From the NCBI GenBank assembly GCA_937924905.1, contig CALDUK010000006.1, forward strand, positions 62,001 through 126,000: a stretch of DNA of 64,000 nt. Reading direction: 5' to 3'. Of the stretch, positions 1 through 9,647 are shown piece after piece. The notes under the pieces were generated by a model. The model ran no database searches and had not been told where the DNA came from. It saw only the letters and a program-made list of their open reading frames with translations. The translations under genes were made by a program, and so were the position numbers. This stretch comes from an uncultured Paracoccaceae bacterium (GTDB lineage Bacteria > Pseudomonadota > Alphaproteobacteria > Rhodobacterales > Rhodobacteraceae). Position 1 is the stretch's first letter; each line of letters opens with the position of its first letter.

Positions 1-236
1 ATGTCGGATGGGGCCCAGGTCCACGGGCCGCACAGGCATTGATGCTGACGGTCCGCGCCCGCGCCTTGTTGGACGGACGGCTTGCGCCATCGGCCGAAGA
101 CGTCACGGCTTTGGCAACGCCTGTTTTGACCCACCGCATGGCTTTGACCTTTGCTGCCCGCGCGCGTGGTCTGGAACTGGGCGAAGTCATTCATCAAGTG
201 ACTGATCACGTCACCCGGATCGAGGTGGCTGCGTGA
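1..236 (+). CDS. MoxR-family AAA+ ATPase, C-terminal end (gene cut by window start)
   Basis: The reading frame enters from before the window and ends in TGA at 234-236. The visible residues (GPGPRAAQALMLTVRARALL at the start, then a segment with LTHRMALTF) match the lid domain that ends MoxR ATPases. MoxR proteins act as ATP-driven chaperones for vWA-domain partners, and the next gene is a DUF58 vWA protein, the usual MoxR partner. The GTG start of that gene overlaps this stop codon, so the two are probably co-translated. The Walker motifs lie outside the window and cannot be checked. Confidence 0.85.
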   Translation, partial: VGWGPGPRAAQALMLTVRARALLDGRLAPSAEDVTALATPVLTHRMALTFAARARGLELGEVIHQVTDHVTRIEVAA

Positions 237-1129
237 GCGCATCCCCCCAACCCACGGTCTTCGCGAGTCTAAGAGGCGACGCAGAAACTCTTGCGGCCCC
301 ACTTCCACCGCTGCTGGCAGCGGCCGAACAATTGGCCGCCAGCGTTATGACCGGCGCACACGGTCGGCGGCGCGTCGGGCAGGGGGATGAATTTTGGCAA
401 TATCGCCCCAGCCATCCCGGTGACGAAGCCCGCATGATCGACTGGCGGCGGTCGGCGCGGGCCGATGACGCCTTGTTCGTGCGCGAGAAAGAATGGCAGG
501 CCGCTCAATCAGTGATGCTCTGGCTTGATATGGGGCAATCGATGCAATTCGCCTCGGCCAAAACACTGCCAACCAAAGCCGCCGAAGCGCGCCGGCTTGC
601 ATTGGCACTGGCTGTGCTGCTGATCCGGGGCGGTGAAAGGGTGGGTCTGACCAATCTTGGCATCCCGCCGCGGTCTGGTCAGGTGCAACTGATGCGCTTG
701 ACGGCGGCCTTAACGGCAGACGGTGATGATAGTGAATATGCCGCGCCAGAATTGCGCGCGGCACCACTGCGGTCGCGTGCTGTGTTCGTATCGGATTTTA
801 TGGGTGAATTTGGTCCCATCGAACACGCGTTGACCACCGCTGCAGATCGGGGCATCGACGGCGCCGTTTTGCAAGTCCTCGACCCGCAGGAAGAGGTTTT
901 TCCTTTCGATGGGCGTACCATCTTCGAATCTGTTGGCGGCACGCTTCACCACGAAACACTGAAAGCAGGCGACCTGCGCGACCGCTATCTCGACCGATTG
1001 GCCGAACGCAAGGACGCCCTGCGCAACATTTGCAGGCTTACAGGCTGGCAATACAACACGCACCACACTGGCAATGCGGCATCTGCGGCGCTTTTGTGGT
1101 TGTATCAGGCATTGGAGCGCACGCATTGA
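233..1129 (+). CDS. DUF58 domain protein (vWA-like partner of MoxR)
   Basis: A 298-residue protein starting at GTG 233, which overlaps the stop of the MoxR gene by four bases. The DUF58 signature is clear: a YRPSHPGDEARMIDWRRSAR stretch around residues 60-80, followed by a vWA-like strand ending in DMGQSM. The metal-site motif DxSxS of true vWA domains reads D-M-G-Q-S, so metal binding may be altered. MoxR plus DUF58 pairs are widespread in proteobacteria and are thought to help assemble envelope complexes; the exact client is unknown. It is followed 46 bases later by two large membrane proteins of the same presumed operon. Confidence 0.9.
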   Translation: MSASPQPTVFASLRGDAETLAAPLPPLLAAAEQLAASVMTGAHGRRRVGQGDEFWQYRPSHPGDEARMIDWRRSARADDALFVREKEWQAAQSVMLWLDMGQSMQFASAKTLPTKAAEARRLALALAVLLIRGGERVGLTNLGIPPRSGQVQLMRLTAALTADGDDSEYAAPELRAAPLRSRAVFVSDFMGEFGPIEHALTTAADRGIDGAVLQVLDPQEEVFPFDGRTIFESVGGTLHHETLKAGDLRDRYLDRLAERKDALRNICRLTGWQYNTHHTGNAASAALLWLYQALERTH

Positions 1130-1175
1130 TGCCGACTGTCCCACATCATACATCCCGTAAGGAGGCGACCTGACC

Positions 1176-3935
1176 ATGTGGTCGATTGGTCCCATCGGTT
1201 TCGCGGCACCCTGGCTTTTGCTGGGGCTTGCCCTGTTGCCAATCCTTTGGTTGCTATTGCGCGCTGTCCCCCCCGCACCTGTGCGCCGGATGTTCCCGGG
1301 CGTCGCACTTCTTTTGGGCCTGTCCGACGACGAAACCCAGACCGACCGAACGCCCTGGTGGCTGTTACTGCTGCGCACACTTGCCATTGCGGCTGCAATC
1401 ATTGGCTTTGCTGGCCCGGTTTTGAACCCAAAAGCAGAAACAGCAGGAAACGGCCCGCTTTTGATTGTGATCGACGGCGGCTGGGCGGACGCGCGCGATT
1501 GGTCGGCCCGTATGGACCGGGTCGAAGCGCTTTTGGGCGAGGCCAGCCAATCCGGGCGCGAAACGGCCATCGTGTCCTTGACGGATTTGCCGGTTGACGG
1601 TGATTTGCCGTTTCGGGCGGCCAGCGCTTGGGCGTCGCAAGTACCGGGCATACAGCCGCAGGCCTGGTTGCCGGACGCTGAAGACCTGACGGCTTGGAGT
1701 GATGCACTGAGCGGAAATTTTGATACATTCTGGCTGTCTGACGGTCTTAACCACATTTGGCGCGATGATCTTCTGTCCGTTTTGCAAGACAAAGGCAGCG
1801 TCACCGTATTTGAAAGTATCCGGCCTGTATTGGCATTGCGTCCAGCGCGCTTTGTCGATGGGCTGGTGGAAATAGATGTTATGCGCAGTCGCAGCAGTGC
1901 CGATGCGCTGGTGGGCATTTCGGCCCATGGGCTGGACCCGAACGGAACGCCGCGACAGCTGGCGCGGTTCGATATTGACGTGCCAGCGGGCGAACAAATG
2001 GCAACGGGCGAACTTTCTTTGCCGGCCGAACTGCGCAATCGCGTCACGCGCTTCGAAATCGAAGGCGTCCGTTCTGCCGGTGCTGTGACGCTAACAGACG
2101 ACAGTCTGCGTCGTCGCGAGGTTGCCGTTTTATCAGCCCGCGACGAACGCGAAGGGCTGCGATTGCTGTCCCCGACGCATTATCTGGAACAAGCGCTTGT
2201 TACCAATGCAGACCTGATCCAAGGCTCGATTGAAGATATCGTCTTGGCCAATCCTGACGTGATAATTTTGGCCGATATCGTCACGCTTGCGGGAACCGAA
2301 CCCGAGGTTTTGGAAGACTGGGTCCGGGGGGGTGGGTTGCTTTTGCGCTTTGCCGGACCTCGTCTGGCAGCGTCCGATTTTGGGCGCGATGAAGAAGACA
2401 CGCTGATGCCTGTCCGTTTGCGCGCCGGGGGACGCACCGTCGGCGGCGCGATGAGCTGGGGGGAACCGAAGGCTTTGCGCAGCTTTACGGCGGAAAGCCC
2501 GTTCTTTGGCCTCGATATTCCCGAAGACGTCGCTGTGACCAGTCAGGTCATGGCGCAACCCGACCCAAGCCTGGCCGAACGCACAATTGCGTCGCTTGCA
2601 GATGGCACGCCGCTTGTGACCCGCAAGCGTTTGGATCAAGGGCAGGTTGTTTTGTTCCATGTTACCGCGAACGCCGACTGGTCAACTTTGCCGCTTTCAG
2701 GGCTGTTTGTGCAAATGCTTGAACGTCTGGCCGTGTCGACCCGATCGTCAACGCTGAATGCCGAAGACTTGGAAGGCACAACCTGGACACTGGAAGAAAC
2801 GCTAAACGGGTTTGGCGACGTTATAGATGCAGGCGCCTTGCCGGGTATTCCGGGCGAACGCCTTGCGGTGGACGCGCCGGGCCCTGATTTGCCGCCCGGG
2901 CTGTACGCAGGCGAAGACCGTCGGATCGCTTTGAATGCAGTCCACAGCGATACCGAACTAAGCCCTGCCGTCTGGCCTGCGGATATCCCCATTGAAGGCT
3001 TTGCCGTCCGGGACGAAGTGCCGCTTGCAGGATTGGCCCTCAGTTTCGCGCTACTGGCATTGATGATTGATGTGCTTGCTACGCTTTTCCTCTCAGGACG
3101 CCTGACCTCGGCGGCCGCAGCCATCATTGCCTTGATGATTGTGGCTGCACCGCCTGCCGCAGAAGCGCAGGAAGACGACATTGAAAAACTGCTTTCGGCG
3201 GTATCCGAGGTCACACTTGCCTATGTGATCACCAGCGACAGTACGTTAGACAGCACCTCAGCCGCCGGACTGCGGGGGCTATCCGAGATCCTGTCACGGC
3301 GTACGTCAATCGAACCTGTGGAGCCGGTCGGTGTGAACCTCGAAACCGACGAACTTTCGGTCTATCCGTTCCTCTACTGGCCGATCAGCGAAAACCAACC
3401 CCGCCCATCGGCAGAATCCTATGCCAAACTGAACCGTTACCTTCGCACCGGGGGTATGATCCTGTTCGACACACGCGATGCATCGACATCCGGTTTCAGC
3501 ACCTCAACCCCAAACGGACGCCGCTTGCAACAACTGGCACTGCCGCTTGATATTCCGCCGCTGGAACCGATCCCATCGGACCATGTTCTGACGCGGACGT
3601 TTTACCTGCTTCAGGATTTCCCCGGCCGTTTTGTCAGCCGCGATGTTTGGGTCGAAGCGGCCCCTGCTGATGCGGAACAAGCCGAAGGCATGCCGTTTCG
3701 CAATCTCAATGACAATGTCACACCCGTTGTGATTGGCGGAAACGACTGGGCTGCCGCTTGGGCGACGGATGAACGCGGCGTGCCAATGTTCCCGGTGGGG
3801 CGCGGTTTCGCGGGTGAACGCCAACGCGAAGTGGCGTATCGTTTCGGCGTCAATCTGATCATGCACGTGTTAACCGGGAACTATAAATCCGATCAGGTCC
3901 ATGTCCCGGCGCTTTTGGATCGGTTGGGCCAATGA
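1176..3935 (+). CDS. BatA-like N-terminal membrane protein with C-terminal DUF4159
   Basis: A 919-residue protein. ATG 1176 follows a strong AAGGAGG at 1159-1165. The N-terminus carries the BatA/aerotolerance-type module: two membrane segments (about residues 6-26 and 61-80) around a RRMFPG stretch. A long extracytoplasmic middle part follows, then two closely spaced hydrophobic segments at about 615-665, the second ending in an AEAQ signal-peptidase-like site. The last 250 residues match DUF4159, a flavodoxin/GATase-like fold found in alphaproteobacterial Bat-type operons. The start of the next gene overlaps this stop (ATGA). Role inferred: scaffold of an envelope complex served by the upstream MoxR ATPase. 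Confidence 0.85.
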   Translation: MWSIGPIGFAAPWLLLGLALLPILWLLLRAVPPAPVRRMFPGVALLLGLSDDETQTDRTPWWLLLLRTLAIAAAIIGFAGPVLNPKAETAGNGPLLIVIDGGWADARDWSARMDRVEALLGEASQSGRETAIVSLTDLPVDGDLPFRAASAWASQVPGIQPQAWLPDAEDLTAWSDALSGNFDTFWLSDGLNHIWRDDLLSVLQDKGSVTVFESIRPVLALRPARFVDGLVEIDVMRSRSSADALVGISAHGLDPNGTPRQLARFDIDVPAGEQMATGELSLPAELRNRVTRFEIEGVRSAGAVTLTDDSLRRREVAVLSARDEREGLRLLSPTHYLEQALVTNADLIQGSIEDIVLANPDVIILADIVTLAGTEPEVLEDWVRGGGLLLRFAGPRLAASDFGRDEEDTLMPVRLRAGGRTVGGAMSWGEPKALRSFTAESPFFGLDIPEDVAVTSQVMAQPDPSLAERTIASLADGTPLVTRKRLDQGQVVLFHVTANADWSTLPLSGLFVQMLERLAVSTRSSTLNAEDLEGTTWTLEETLNGFGDVIDAGALPGIPGERLAVDAPGPDLPPGLYAGEDRRIALNAVHSDTELSPAVWPADIPIEGFAVRDEVPLAGLALSFALLALMIDVLATLFLSGRLTSAAAAIIALMIVAAPPAAEAQEDDIEKLLSAVSEVTLAYVITSDSTLDSTSAAGLRGLSEILSRRTSIEPVEPVGVNLETDELSVYPFLYWPISENQPRPSAESYAKLNRYLRTGGMILFDTRDASTSGFSTSTPNGRRLQQLALPLDIPPLEPIPSDHVLTRTFYLLQDFPGRFVSRDVWVEAAPADAEQAEGMPFRNLNDNVTPVVIGGNDWAAAWATDERGVPMFPVGRGFAGERQREVAYRFGVNLIMHVLTGNYKSDQVHVPALLDRLGQ

Positions 3936-6010
3936 CGGAAACCGGAACTCTCATATTCGATCCGCTTTTGCCATGGGCTGTCCTTTGGGCCGGTATCGCG
4001 TTTGCGGTTGTCTTTGTTGGTCTGGCGATCTGGAAAGGCATGGCCGGTTGGTGGTTGCGCGGTCTTGCTTTGGCGACGCTGTTGCTGGCGGTCGCCAACC
4101 CATCGCTTCAGGTCGAAGACCGCGAAAGTCTCAGTGACATTGTTTTGCTTGTGGTGGACGAAAGCGCAAGCCAGGGGATCGACGTCCGCCCTGATCAAAT
4201 CGCTGAAGCGGTCGAGACGATCGAAGGCGAGATTGCCGATCTGAACAACACTGAATTGCGCATTATCCGCATGGCCGATGCCGATGGCAATCGCGGCTCG
4301 CTTTTGATGGAAGCCCTTACAAATGCCATGGCCGACGAACCTCGGGCGCGCATCGCGGGCACGTTTCTTCTGACCGATGGTCGCGTGCATGACATCGCGC
4401 GCGCGCCTGCCATGCCCAGCCCGCTGCATGTGCTTTTGACAGGGGCCGATGATGATTGGGACCGGCGGCTGATGGTACAAAACGCCCCGGCGTTCGCGAT
4501 CATCGACGAACCCATCACTTTGACACTGCGGATTGAAGATACAGGCGCAGTTCCTTTCACCAGCACCGAATCCGAAATTGAAATCGCGGTAGATGGCGAA
4601 GACCCGCAACGGTTTCAGGTCCCGGTCGGCGAAGACTTAGAATTGCCGGTCACACTGCGCCACGGCGGCACGAATGTCATCCAGTTCACTGTACCCGAAG
4701 CCGAAGGCGAACTGACGGCGCGTAACAACGCTGCGGTCGTCCAGATCAACGGCGTGCGCGACCGCTTGCGCGTTCTTCTTGTGTCAGGTGAACCGCATGC
4801 GGGCGAACGCACCTGGCGCAATCTTTTGAAATCTGACGCCTCGGTCGATTTGGTTCACTTTACCATCCTGCGCCCGCCTGAAAAACAAGACGGCGTCCCG
4901 GTCAATGAACTTAGCCTGATTGCATTTCCGACGCGGGAACTGTTCCTCGAAAAAGTCGATGAATTCGACCTGATCATTTTCGACCGCTACAAACGGCGCG
5001 GCATTCTGCCCGGGCTTTATCTGGACAACATTCGCCAATATGTCGAAGACGGTGGTGCGCTTCTGGTCGCGGCAGGTCCCGACTTTGCAGGCGCCGATTC
5101 TATCTATCGGTCACCGCTGTCCGAAATATTGCCCGCAGCCCCCAGCGGCCGCGTGCGCGAAGAACTGTTTGCACCCGAGGTCACCGACCTCGGTAAACGC
5201 CATCCCGTAACCGAAGGGCTGATGCCCGAACCGGACCCGAATGCAGAAGACGCCCAAGCCTCATGGGGGCGTTGGATGCGTATCATTGACGTCACTGCCG
5301 AGGCGTCCGGCGACACAGTCATGGCCGGCCCGGAAGACGCCCCTCTTCTGGTGCTCGACCGCATCGGGGAAGGGCGTGTGGCATTGTTGGCGTCGGATCA
5401 TGCCTGGCTTTGGTCGCGCGGATTTGAAGGCGGGGGGCCTCAACTGGAACTGCTTCGGCGTCTGGCGCACTGGATGATGAAAGAGCCTGATCTGGAAGAA
5501 GAAGCGCTGACTGCCACAGCCGAAGGTCAAACCATGACCATCACGCGCCGGTCGCTTGACGACGAGGTGGCCGAGGTCGAAATTACAGGCCCAGACGGCT
5601 CGGTGACATTGATCCCGCTTGAAGAAGTTTCGCCCGGTCGGTTTTCGGCAGACTGGGTCGGTCCCGAAATGGGGCTGTATCGTTTGAAAGAAGGCGACAT
5701 GGAAAGCGTTGTGGCCTTGGGTCCAGCCGCCCCGAAAGAGTTTGAAGAAACTCTGGCCACGGGCGACATCCTTGCCGACAGCGTCAACGCCACGCGTGGC
5801 GGTGTCCAGCGTCTGACAGAAGGCACGCCAGACATCCGCCGTGTCCGCCCGGGCCGCGTCGCGGCAGGTCGCGGATGGCTGGGGATCACGCCGCGTGACG
5901 CCTATCTGACCGCAGATATCAGTATCTCACCCTTGCTGCCGGCCTGGGCCATGCTGCTGCTTGCTTCGCTATTGGCGGTTGGCGCCTGGCTTTGGGAAGG
6001 GCGGCGTTAA
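3932..6010 (+). CDS. Membrane vWA / glutamine-amidotransferase-like protein
   Basis: A 692-residue protein translationally coupled to the DUF4159 gene (ATGA overlap). Two N-terminal membrane helices (about 10-30 and 37-57) are followed by a vWA-type strand with the metal-binding sequence DESAS (DxSxS) near residue 75. The middle (about 270-530) resembles the class I glutamine amidotransferase-like fold annotated for COG5426-type proteins. One more helix lies near the C-terminus (about 662-682) before a basic tail. The order MoxR, DUF58, BatA-DUF4159 and this protein is a conserved alphaproteobacterial operon. A metal site here, with a degenerate one in the DUF58 protein, suggests that this protein may be the main ligand-binding vWA subunit (inference). 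Confidence 0.82.
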   Translation: MTETGTLIFDPLLPWAVLWAGIAFAVVFVGLAIWKGMAGWWLRGLALATLLLAVANPSLQVEDRESLSDIVLLVVDESASQGIDVRPDQIAEAVETIEGEIADLNNTELRIIRMADADGNRGSLLMEALTNAMADEPRARIAGTFLLTDGRVHDIARAPAMPSPLHVLLTGADDDWDRRLMVQNAPAFAIIDEPITLTLRIEDTGAVPFTSTESEIEIAVDGEDPQRFQVPVGEDLELPVTLRHGGTNVIQFTVPEAEGELTARNNAAVVQINGVRDRLRVLLVSGEPHAGERTWRNLLKSDASVDLVHFTILRPPEKQDGVPVNELSLIAFPTRELFLEKVDEFDLIIFDRYKRRGILPGLYLDNIRQYVEDGGALLVAAGPDFAGADSIYRSPLSEILPAAPSGRVREELFAPEVTDLGKRHPVTEGLMPEPDPNAEDAQASWGRWMRIIDVTAEASGDTVMAGPEDAPLLVLDRIGEGRVALLASDHAWLWSRGFEGGGPQLELLRRLAHWMMKEPDLEEEALTATAEGQTMTITRRSLDDEVAEVEITGPDGSVTLIPLEEVSPGRFSADWVGPEMGLYRLKEGDMESVVALGPAAPKEFEETLATGDILADSVNATRGGVQRLTEGTPDIRRVRPGRVAAGRGWLGITPRDAYLTADISISPLLPAWAMLLLASLLAVGAWLWEGRR

Positions 6011-6041
6011 ACCTTTCGGAAGACTATAGCCTTAGAGGTTT

Positions 6042-6060
6042 CGACAGGAAAATCCTGTCG
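6042..6060 (+). terminator. Short hairpin after the Bat-type operon
   Basis: CGACAGGA and TCCTGTCG form an 8-bp perfect stem with a three-base loop, 31 bases after the stop codon at 6010. There is no T-tract; the next gene's ribosome-binding site AAGGGGG follows at once. It could end the upstream transcript, protect its 3' end, or fold in the leader of the next gene. Confidence 0.4.
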
Positions 6061-6075
6061 TGAAGGGGGAACCCC

Positions 6076-6525
6076 GTGAACCAGCCCATCCGCCAAAGGG
6101 CAATGTCGCAATCACTCGTGCTTGACGAAGATGCATCCTTGTTCCGCACGTCCATCGTCAATGTCATTGTCGACGTCACACCACACCGGCGACGCACAGC
6201 CAACGGCGATTGCATTTTTCGGGGCTTCATTGGCGAAAAAGAAATTGAGGTTGTCATCCCGGCTTCCCGCCAGGACGCCATTCTGCCGCTGATCAAATTT
6301 CTTCAATCCAGATTGCAAGCCGCGACCCAAGGCAAATCCAGCGCAATGACCGCCGCAGCGGGCGCTTTACGGCAAAAATTACGGATCGACGGGGTTTGGC
6401 GCGCGCGCATGTTGACCGAAACCGATGGCATCCCCGAACGACGCTTCCAGCTTGTCGCCGCACGCTGGCGCTTTCGCGGGTCGGATGGGCAGGACAGCCT
6501 GTTTGGCTATCTTCCCAGCCAGTAA
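6076..6525 (+). CDS. Conserved-looking protein of unknown function
   Basis: A 149-residue soluble protein starting at GTG 6076 behind AAGGGGG at 6063-6069. A later ATG at 6103 is possible. It has no signal peptide or membrane helix and I recognise no family. The C-terminal half is basic (GVWRARML, RRFQLVAARWRF). It is convergent with trpB, with seven bases between the stops. Codon use is like that of its neighbours, so I take it as a real gene. Confidence 0.7.
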   Translation: MNQPIRQRAMSQSLVLDEDASLFRTSIVNVIVDVTPHRRRTANGDCIFRGFIGEKEIEVVIPASRQDAILPLIKFLQSRLQAATQGKSSAMTAAAGALRQKLRIDGVWRARMLTETDGIPERRFQLVAARWRFRGSDGQDSLFGYLPSQ

Positions 6526-6532
6526 CCTGGCG

Positions 6533-7765
6533 TCAGTCAGCCTCGGCCATGTCCCAACCAAGCGCTTTGGCGACAGTAAAGATATCTTTGTCGCCCCGGC
6601 CGCACATATTCATGCAAATGATGTGATCAGACGGCAGGTCAGGTGCAATCTTGGCCACATGGGCCAGTGCATGGCTTGGTTCAAGTGCTGGGATGATGCC
6701 TTCGGTTTCGCAGCAAAGCTTAAACGCATCCAGCGCCTCGACATCCGTGATCGAGACATATTGCGCGCGACCTATGTCGTGCAGCCAGGAATGTTCGGGC
6801 CCGATGCCGGGGTAATCCAACCCGGCTGAAATGCTGAACCCTTCCAGGATCTGGCCGTCGTCGTCCTGCAACAGATACGTTCGGTTGCCGTGAAGAACAC
6901 CCGGCCGCCCGCCGGTAAGAGACGCGCAGTGTTCCATCTTGTCATTCACGCCCTTGCCGCCCGCTTCGACACCGATGATGCTGACGTCCTTGTCGTCAAG
7001 GAACGGATAGAACAGACCCATCGCGTTCGATCCCCCACCAATCGCGGCGATAATCGTATCGGGCAATCTGCCTTCGGCTTCTTGCATCTGCACTTTGGCT
7101 TCCTTGCCGATAATCGCCTGAAAGTCCCGCACCATCGCCGGATAAGGATGTGGCCCCGCCACGGTGCCAATGCAGTAAAACGTGTCGCGCACATTGGTCA
7201 CCCAGTCGCGCAAAGCGTCGTTCATCGCGTCTTTCAAGGTGCCGCGCCCGCTGGTCACAGGCACCACGTCGGCCCCCAAAAGCTTCATTCGAAACACGTT
7301 CGGCTTTTGGCGCTCGACGTCATGTGCGCCCATATAAACAATGCACTTAAGCCCGAACTTGGCACAGACGGTTGCGGTTGCAACGCCGTGTTGTCCGGCA
7401 CCGGTCTCGGCAATGATACGGGTCTTGCCCATCCGGCGCGCCAGAATGATCTGGCCCAGCACATTGTTGATCTTATGTGCGCCGGTGTGGTTCAGCTCGT
7501 CGCGCTTCATGTAAATCTTTGCCCCCCCCAACCGTTCGGTCAGACGTTCGGCAAAATACAAAGGCGAAGGACGGCCCACGTAGTGCTTCCAGAGAAAATC
7601 CATTTCATCCCAGAAGTTCTGATCGGTTTTGGCCTTTTCGTATTCGGCCTCCAGATCAAGGATCAGCGGCATCAGCGTTTCGGACACAAACCGTCCGCCA
7701 AACTGGCCAAACCGCCCGGTTTCATCCGGGCCGGTCATGAAACTGTTGATCAGATCTTCGGGCAT
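6533..7765 (-). CDS. trpB: Tryptophan synthase beta chain
   Basis: A 410-residue PLP enzyme that condenses indole with serine to make tryptophan, working with TrpA (not in the window). Diagnostic sequences are [17 protein letters not shown] near the N-terminus, HTGAHKINN with the PLP lysine around residue 93, [12 protein letters not shown], and the glycine-rich phosphate loop GGGSNAMG. The length is typical. ATG 7765 is preceded on the minus strand by GGAGGAAGG. In alphaproteobacteria trpB commonly sits with trpF and trpA; here only trpS is adjacent, on the same strand and upstream. Confidence 0.98.
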   Translation of the reverse strand: MPEDLINSFMTGPDETGRFGQFGGRFVSETLMPLILDLEAEYEKAKTDQNFWDEMDFLWKHYVGRPSPLYFAERLTERLGGAKIYMKRDELNHTGAHKINNVLGQIILARRMGKTRIIAETGAGQHGVATATVCAKFGLKCIVYMGAHDVERQKPNVFRMKLLGADVVPVTSGRGTLKDAMNDALRDWVTNVRDTFYCIGTVAGPHPYPAMVRDFQAIIGKEAKVQMQEAEGRLPDTIIAAIGGGSNAMGLFYPFLDDKDVSIIGVEAGGKGVNDKMEHCASLTGGRPGVLHGNRTYLLQDDDGQILEGFSISAGLDYPGIGPEHSWLHDIGRAQYVSITDVEALDAFKLCCETEGIIPALEPSHALAHVAKIAPDLPSDHIICMNMCGRGDKDIFTVAKALGWDMAEAD

Positions 7766-7843
7766 GTCCCTTCCTCCGCTAACCTGACAGCAGATAGCGG
7801 GTCGTCACATTCTGTCCAAGGGCTTTCTTGTCTCAGGGGGGCC

Positions 7844-7860
7844 TTGACGGGGCGCGTCAA
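7844..7860 (-). terminator. Possible trpS terminator hairpin
   Basis: TTGACG and CGTCAA form a 6-bp stem around GGGCG, overlapping the last codon of trpS. On the minus strand it is followed by a run of C rather than T, so it is at best a weak terminator between trpS and trpB. Confidence 0.25.
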
Positions 7861-8876
7861 CCGACCATGCCCATAATGGCCCGGGTTTCCTTCACAATGG
7901 GCGCCGCAATCGCCCGCGCACGTTCGGCCCCGCGCGACAGCAGCCGGTCAATCTCGCCGGGATCCGCCATCAGCCGGTTCATCTCGCCGGTGATCGGCGC
8001 CATCGTTTCAACCGCCACCTCGGCAAGGGCAGGCTTGAATTGCCCCCACCCCGCGCCCGCATGTTCGGACATCACCTGTTCGGTGGTCTGACCGGTCATG
8101 GCCGCGTAGATATCAACAAGGTTTCGCGCCTCGGGCCGGTCCTTCAAACCTTCATACGTTTCGGGCAAAGGCTCGGGGTCGGTGCGCGCCTTCCGAAATT
8201 TCTGTGCGATCATGTCCGCATCGTCCGACAGGTTGATCCGGCTCATATCCGACGGGTCGCTTTTCGACATTTTCTTCGTGCCGTCGCGCAGGCTCATCAC
8301 CCGCGCCGCCGGGCCGCCGATCACCGGTTCGGTGATCGGAAAGAAGTCGCGCCCGAAATCGTGGTTAAACTTTGTTGCGATGTCCCGCGTCAGTTCCAGA
8401 TGCTGCTTCTGATCTTCGCCGACAGGCACGTGGGTCGCATGGTAGGCCAGAATATCAGCCGCCATCAGGGCAGGGTAGCCAAACAAGCCCAACGATGCCT
8501 CTTCCGAATTTTTGCCAGCCTTTTCTTTCCATTGCGTCATCCGGCGCATCCAGCCCATCCGGGCGACGCAGTTGAAAAGCCATCCCAACTCGGCATGTTC
8601 CGGCACTTGGCTCTGGTTGAACAGGATCGAGTGTTCAGGGTCGATTCCAGCGGCCAGAAATGCCGCGGCGGCCTCGCGCGTTTGCGCCGTTAAGGCGGCG
8701 GGGTCTTGCCAAACCGTGATCGCATGCAGATCGACCACGCAAAAGACGCACTCATGCGTGCCATCGTTTTGCATATCTACAAAGCGCTTCAGCGCTCCAA
8801 GATAATTCCCAAGTGTCAGGCCACCGGATGGCTGTATGCCCGAGAACACGCGCGGTGTGAAAGTTGGTTCGGCCAT
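7857..8876 (-). CDS. trpS: Tryptophanyl-tRNA synthetase
   Basis: A 339-residue class I aminoacyl-tRNA synthetase that charges tRNA-Trp. The HIGH-type element is TLGNYLGA in [18 protein letters not shown] close to the N-terminus, and the KMSKS loop is intact ([10 protein letters not shown]). I chose ATG 8876, giving [13 protein letters not shown], because an AGAGGA ribosome-binding site lies about eight bases upstream and family members start here; the frame stays open to 8930. It diverges from the rhomboid-like gene, leaving a 74-base shared promoter region. Confidence 0.98.
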   Translation of the reverse strand: MAEPTFTPRVFSGIQPSGGLTLGNYLGALKRFVDMQNDGTHECVFCVVDLHAITVWQDPAALTAQTREAAAAFLAAGIDPEHSILFNQSQVPEHAELGWLFNCVARMGWMRRMTQWKEKAGKNSEEASLGLFGYPALMAADILAYHATHVPVGEDQKQHLELTRDIATKFNHDFGRDFFPITEPVIGGPAARVMSLRDGTKKMSKSDPSDMSRINLSDDADMIAQKFRKARTDPEPLPETYEGLKDRPEARNLVDIYAAMTGQTTEQVMSEHAGAGWGQFKPALAEVAVETMAPITGEMNRLMADPGEIDRLLSRGAERARAIAAPIVKETRAIMGMVG

Positions 8877-8950
8877 TTTGCGGCAAGTCCTCTGGATTTC
8901 CACGTCCGCGCGGCTTACCGAGAGGGCCACGGCCCGTCAAGGAAGAGCAC

Positions 8951-9640
8951 ATGCAGAACGACGACTACAGCCAGCCCTTGTTCAATGCCCTGCCACCGGC
9001 CGTCGTGGCGCTGGCCCTGGCGATTTTCGGGGTGGAAGCGTTCCTCAGCCTCGCCGACCGGGGTATCATCGGCGGGCCCGAAGCCATTGGCTGGCGCGTT
9101 CAGGCAATTCAGGATTTTTCGTTCTTTCCGCAGGTCCTCGCTTGGCTGTTCGAGACCGGGAACTGGTCAATCGAACACCTCAAACGGTTCGTCACCTATC
9201 CGTTCATCCACGCCAGCCTGACACATGCGGCCTTCGTGATCGTTTTCCTGTTGGCGCTGGGCAAACTGGTGGGCGAGGTTTTTGGCAATCTTGCCGTCCT
9301 GGTTCTGTTCTTTGCCTGCGGAATTTTTGGATCATTGATCTATGCCGGCCTTGTGGGCGGTCGCCAGCCGTTGATTGGTGGTTATCCCAGTGTCTATGGG
9401 CTGATCGGTGCCTATACTTTCATTCTGTGGGTGCGCTTCAAGGCGGCGGGTGAAAATGAATTGCAGGCGTTCACGCTGATCGGGTTTCTGATGGGCCTGC
9501 AGCTGTTCTTCGCAATCTTCTTTCAGGTGGGGTTTGACTGGGTTGCCGATGTAGCCGGATTTGCCTTTGGCTTTGTCCTGACGCCCGCTTTGGTGCCGGG
9601 GGCATTTCAGCGCTTGCTTGATCGGATGCGCCAACGCTGA
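8951..9640 (+). CDS. Rhomboid-family membrane protein lacking the catalytic dyad (pseudo-rhomboid)
   Basis: A 229-residue protein with six predicted membrane helices and the rhomboid layout, including an H-x-x-x-x-H element (HASLTHAAF, residues 87-95). The active-site serine loop, GxSG in proteases, reads GGYPSVYG (143-150), where the serine position is tyrosine. The helix that should carry the catalytic histidine (AHxxG) reads VADVAGF with aspartate 200. It is therefore probably not a protease but a substrate- or lipid-binding pseudoenzyme. ATG 8951 follows GGAAGAG. From memory, Rhodobacteraceae homologues share GGYPxVYGLIG, so the loss is lineage-wide and not a sequencing error. Confidence 0.8.
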   Translation: MQNDDYSQPLFNALPPAVVALALAIFGVEAFLSLADRGIIGGPEAIGWRVQAIQDFSFFPQVLAWLFETGNWSIEHLKRFVTYPFIHASLTHAAFVIVFLLALGKLVGEVFGNLAVLVLFFACGIFGSLIYAGLVGGRQPLIGGYPSVYGLIGAYTFILWVRFKAAGENELQAFTLIGFLMGLQLFFAIFFQVGFDWVADVAGFAFGFVLTPALVPGAFQRLLDRMRQR

Positions 9641-9647
9641 CGGTTGG

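Noticed and set aside
710-2047. A 445-codon minus-strand frame opposite the DUF58 and DUF4159 genes
   Set aside because: Antisense of two well-supported genes; the translation is Ser/Arg-rich with no domain, as expected from GC-rich codon bias.
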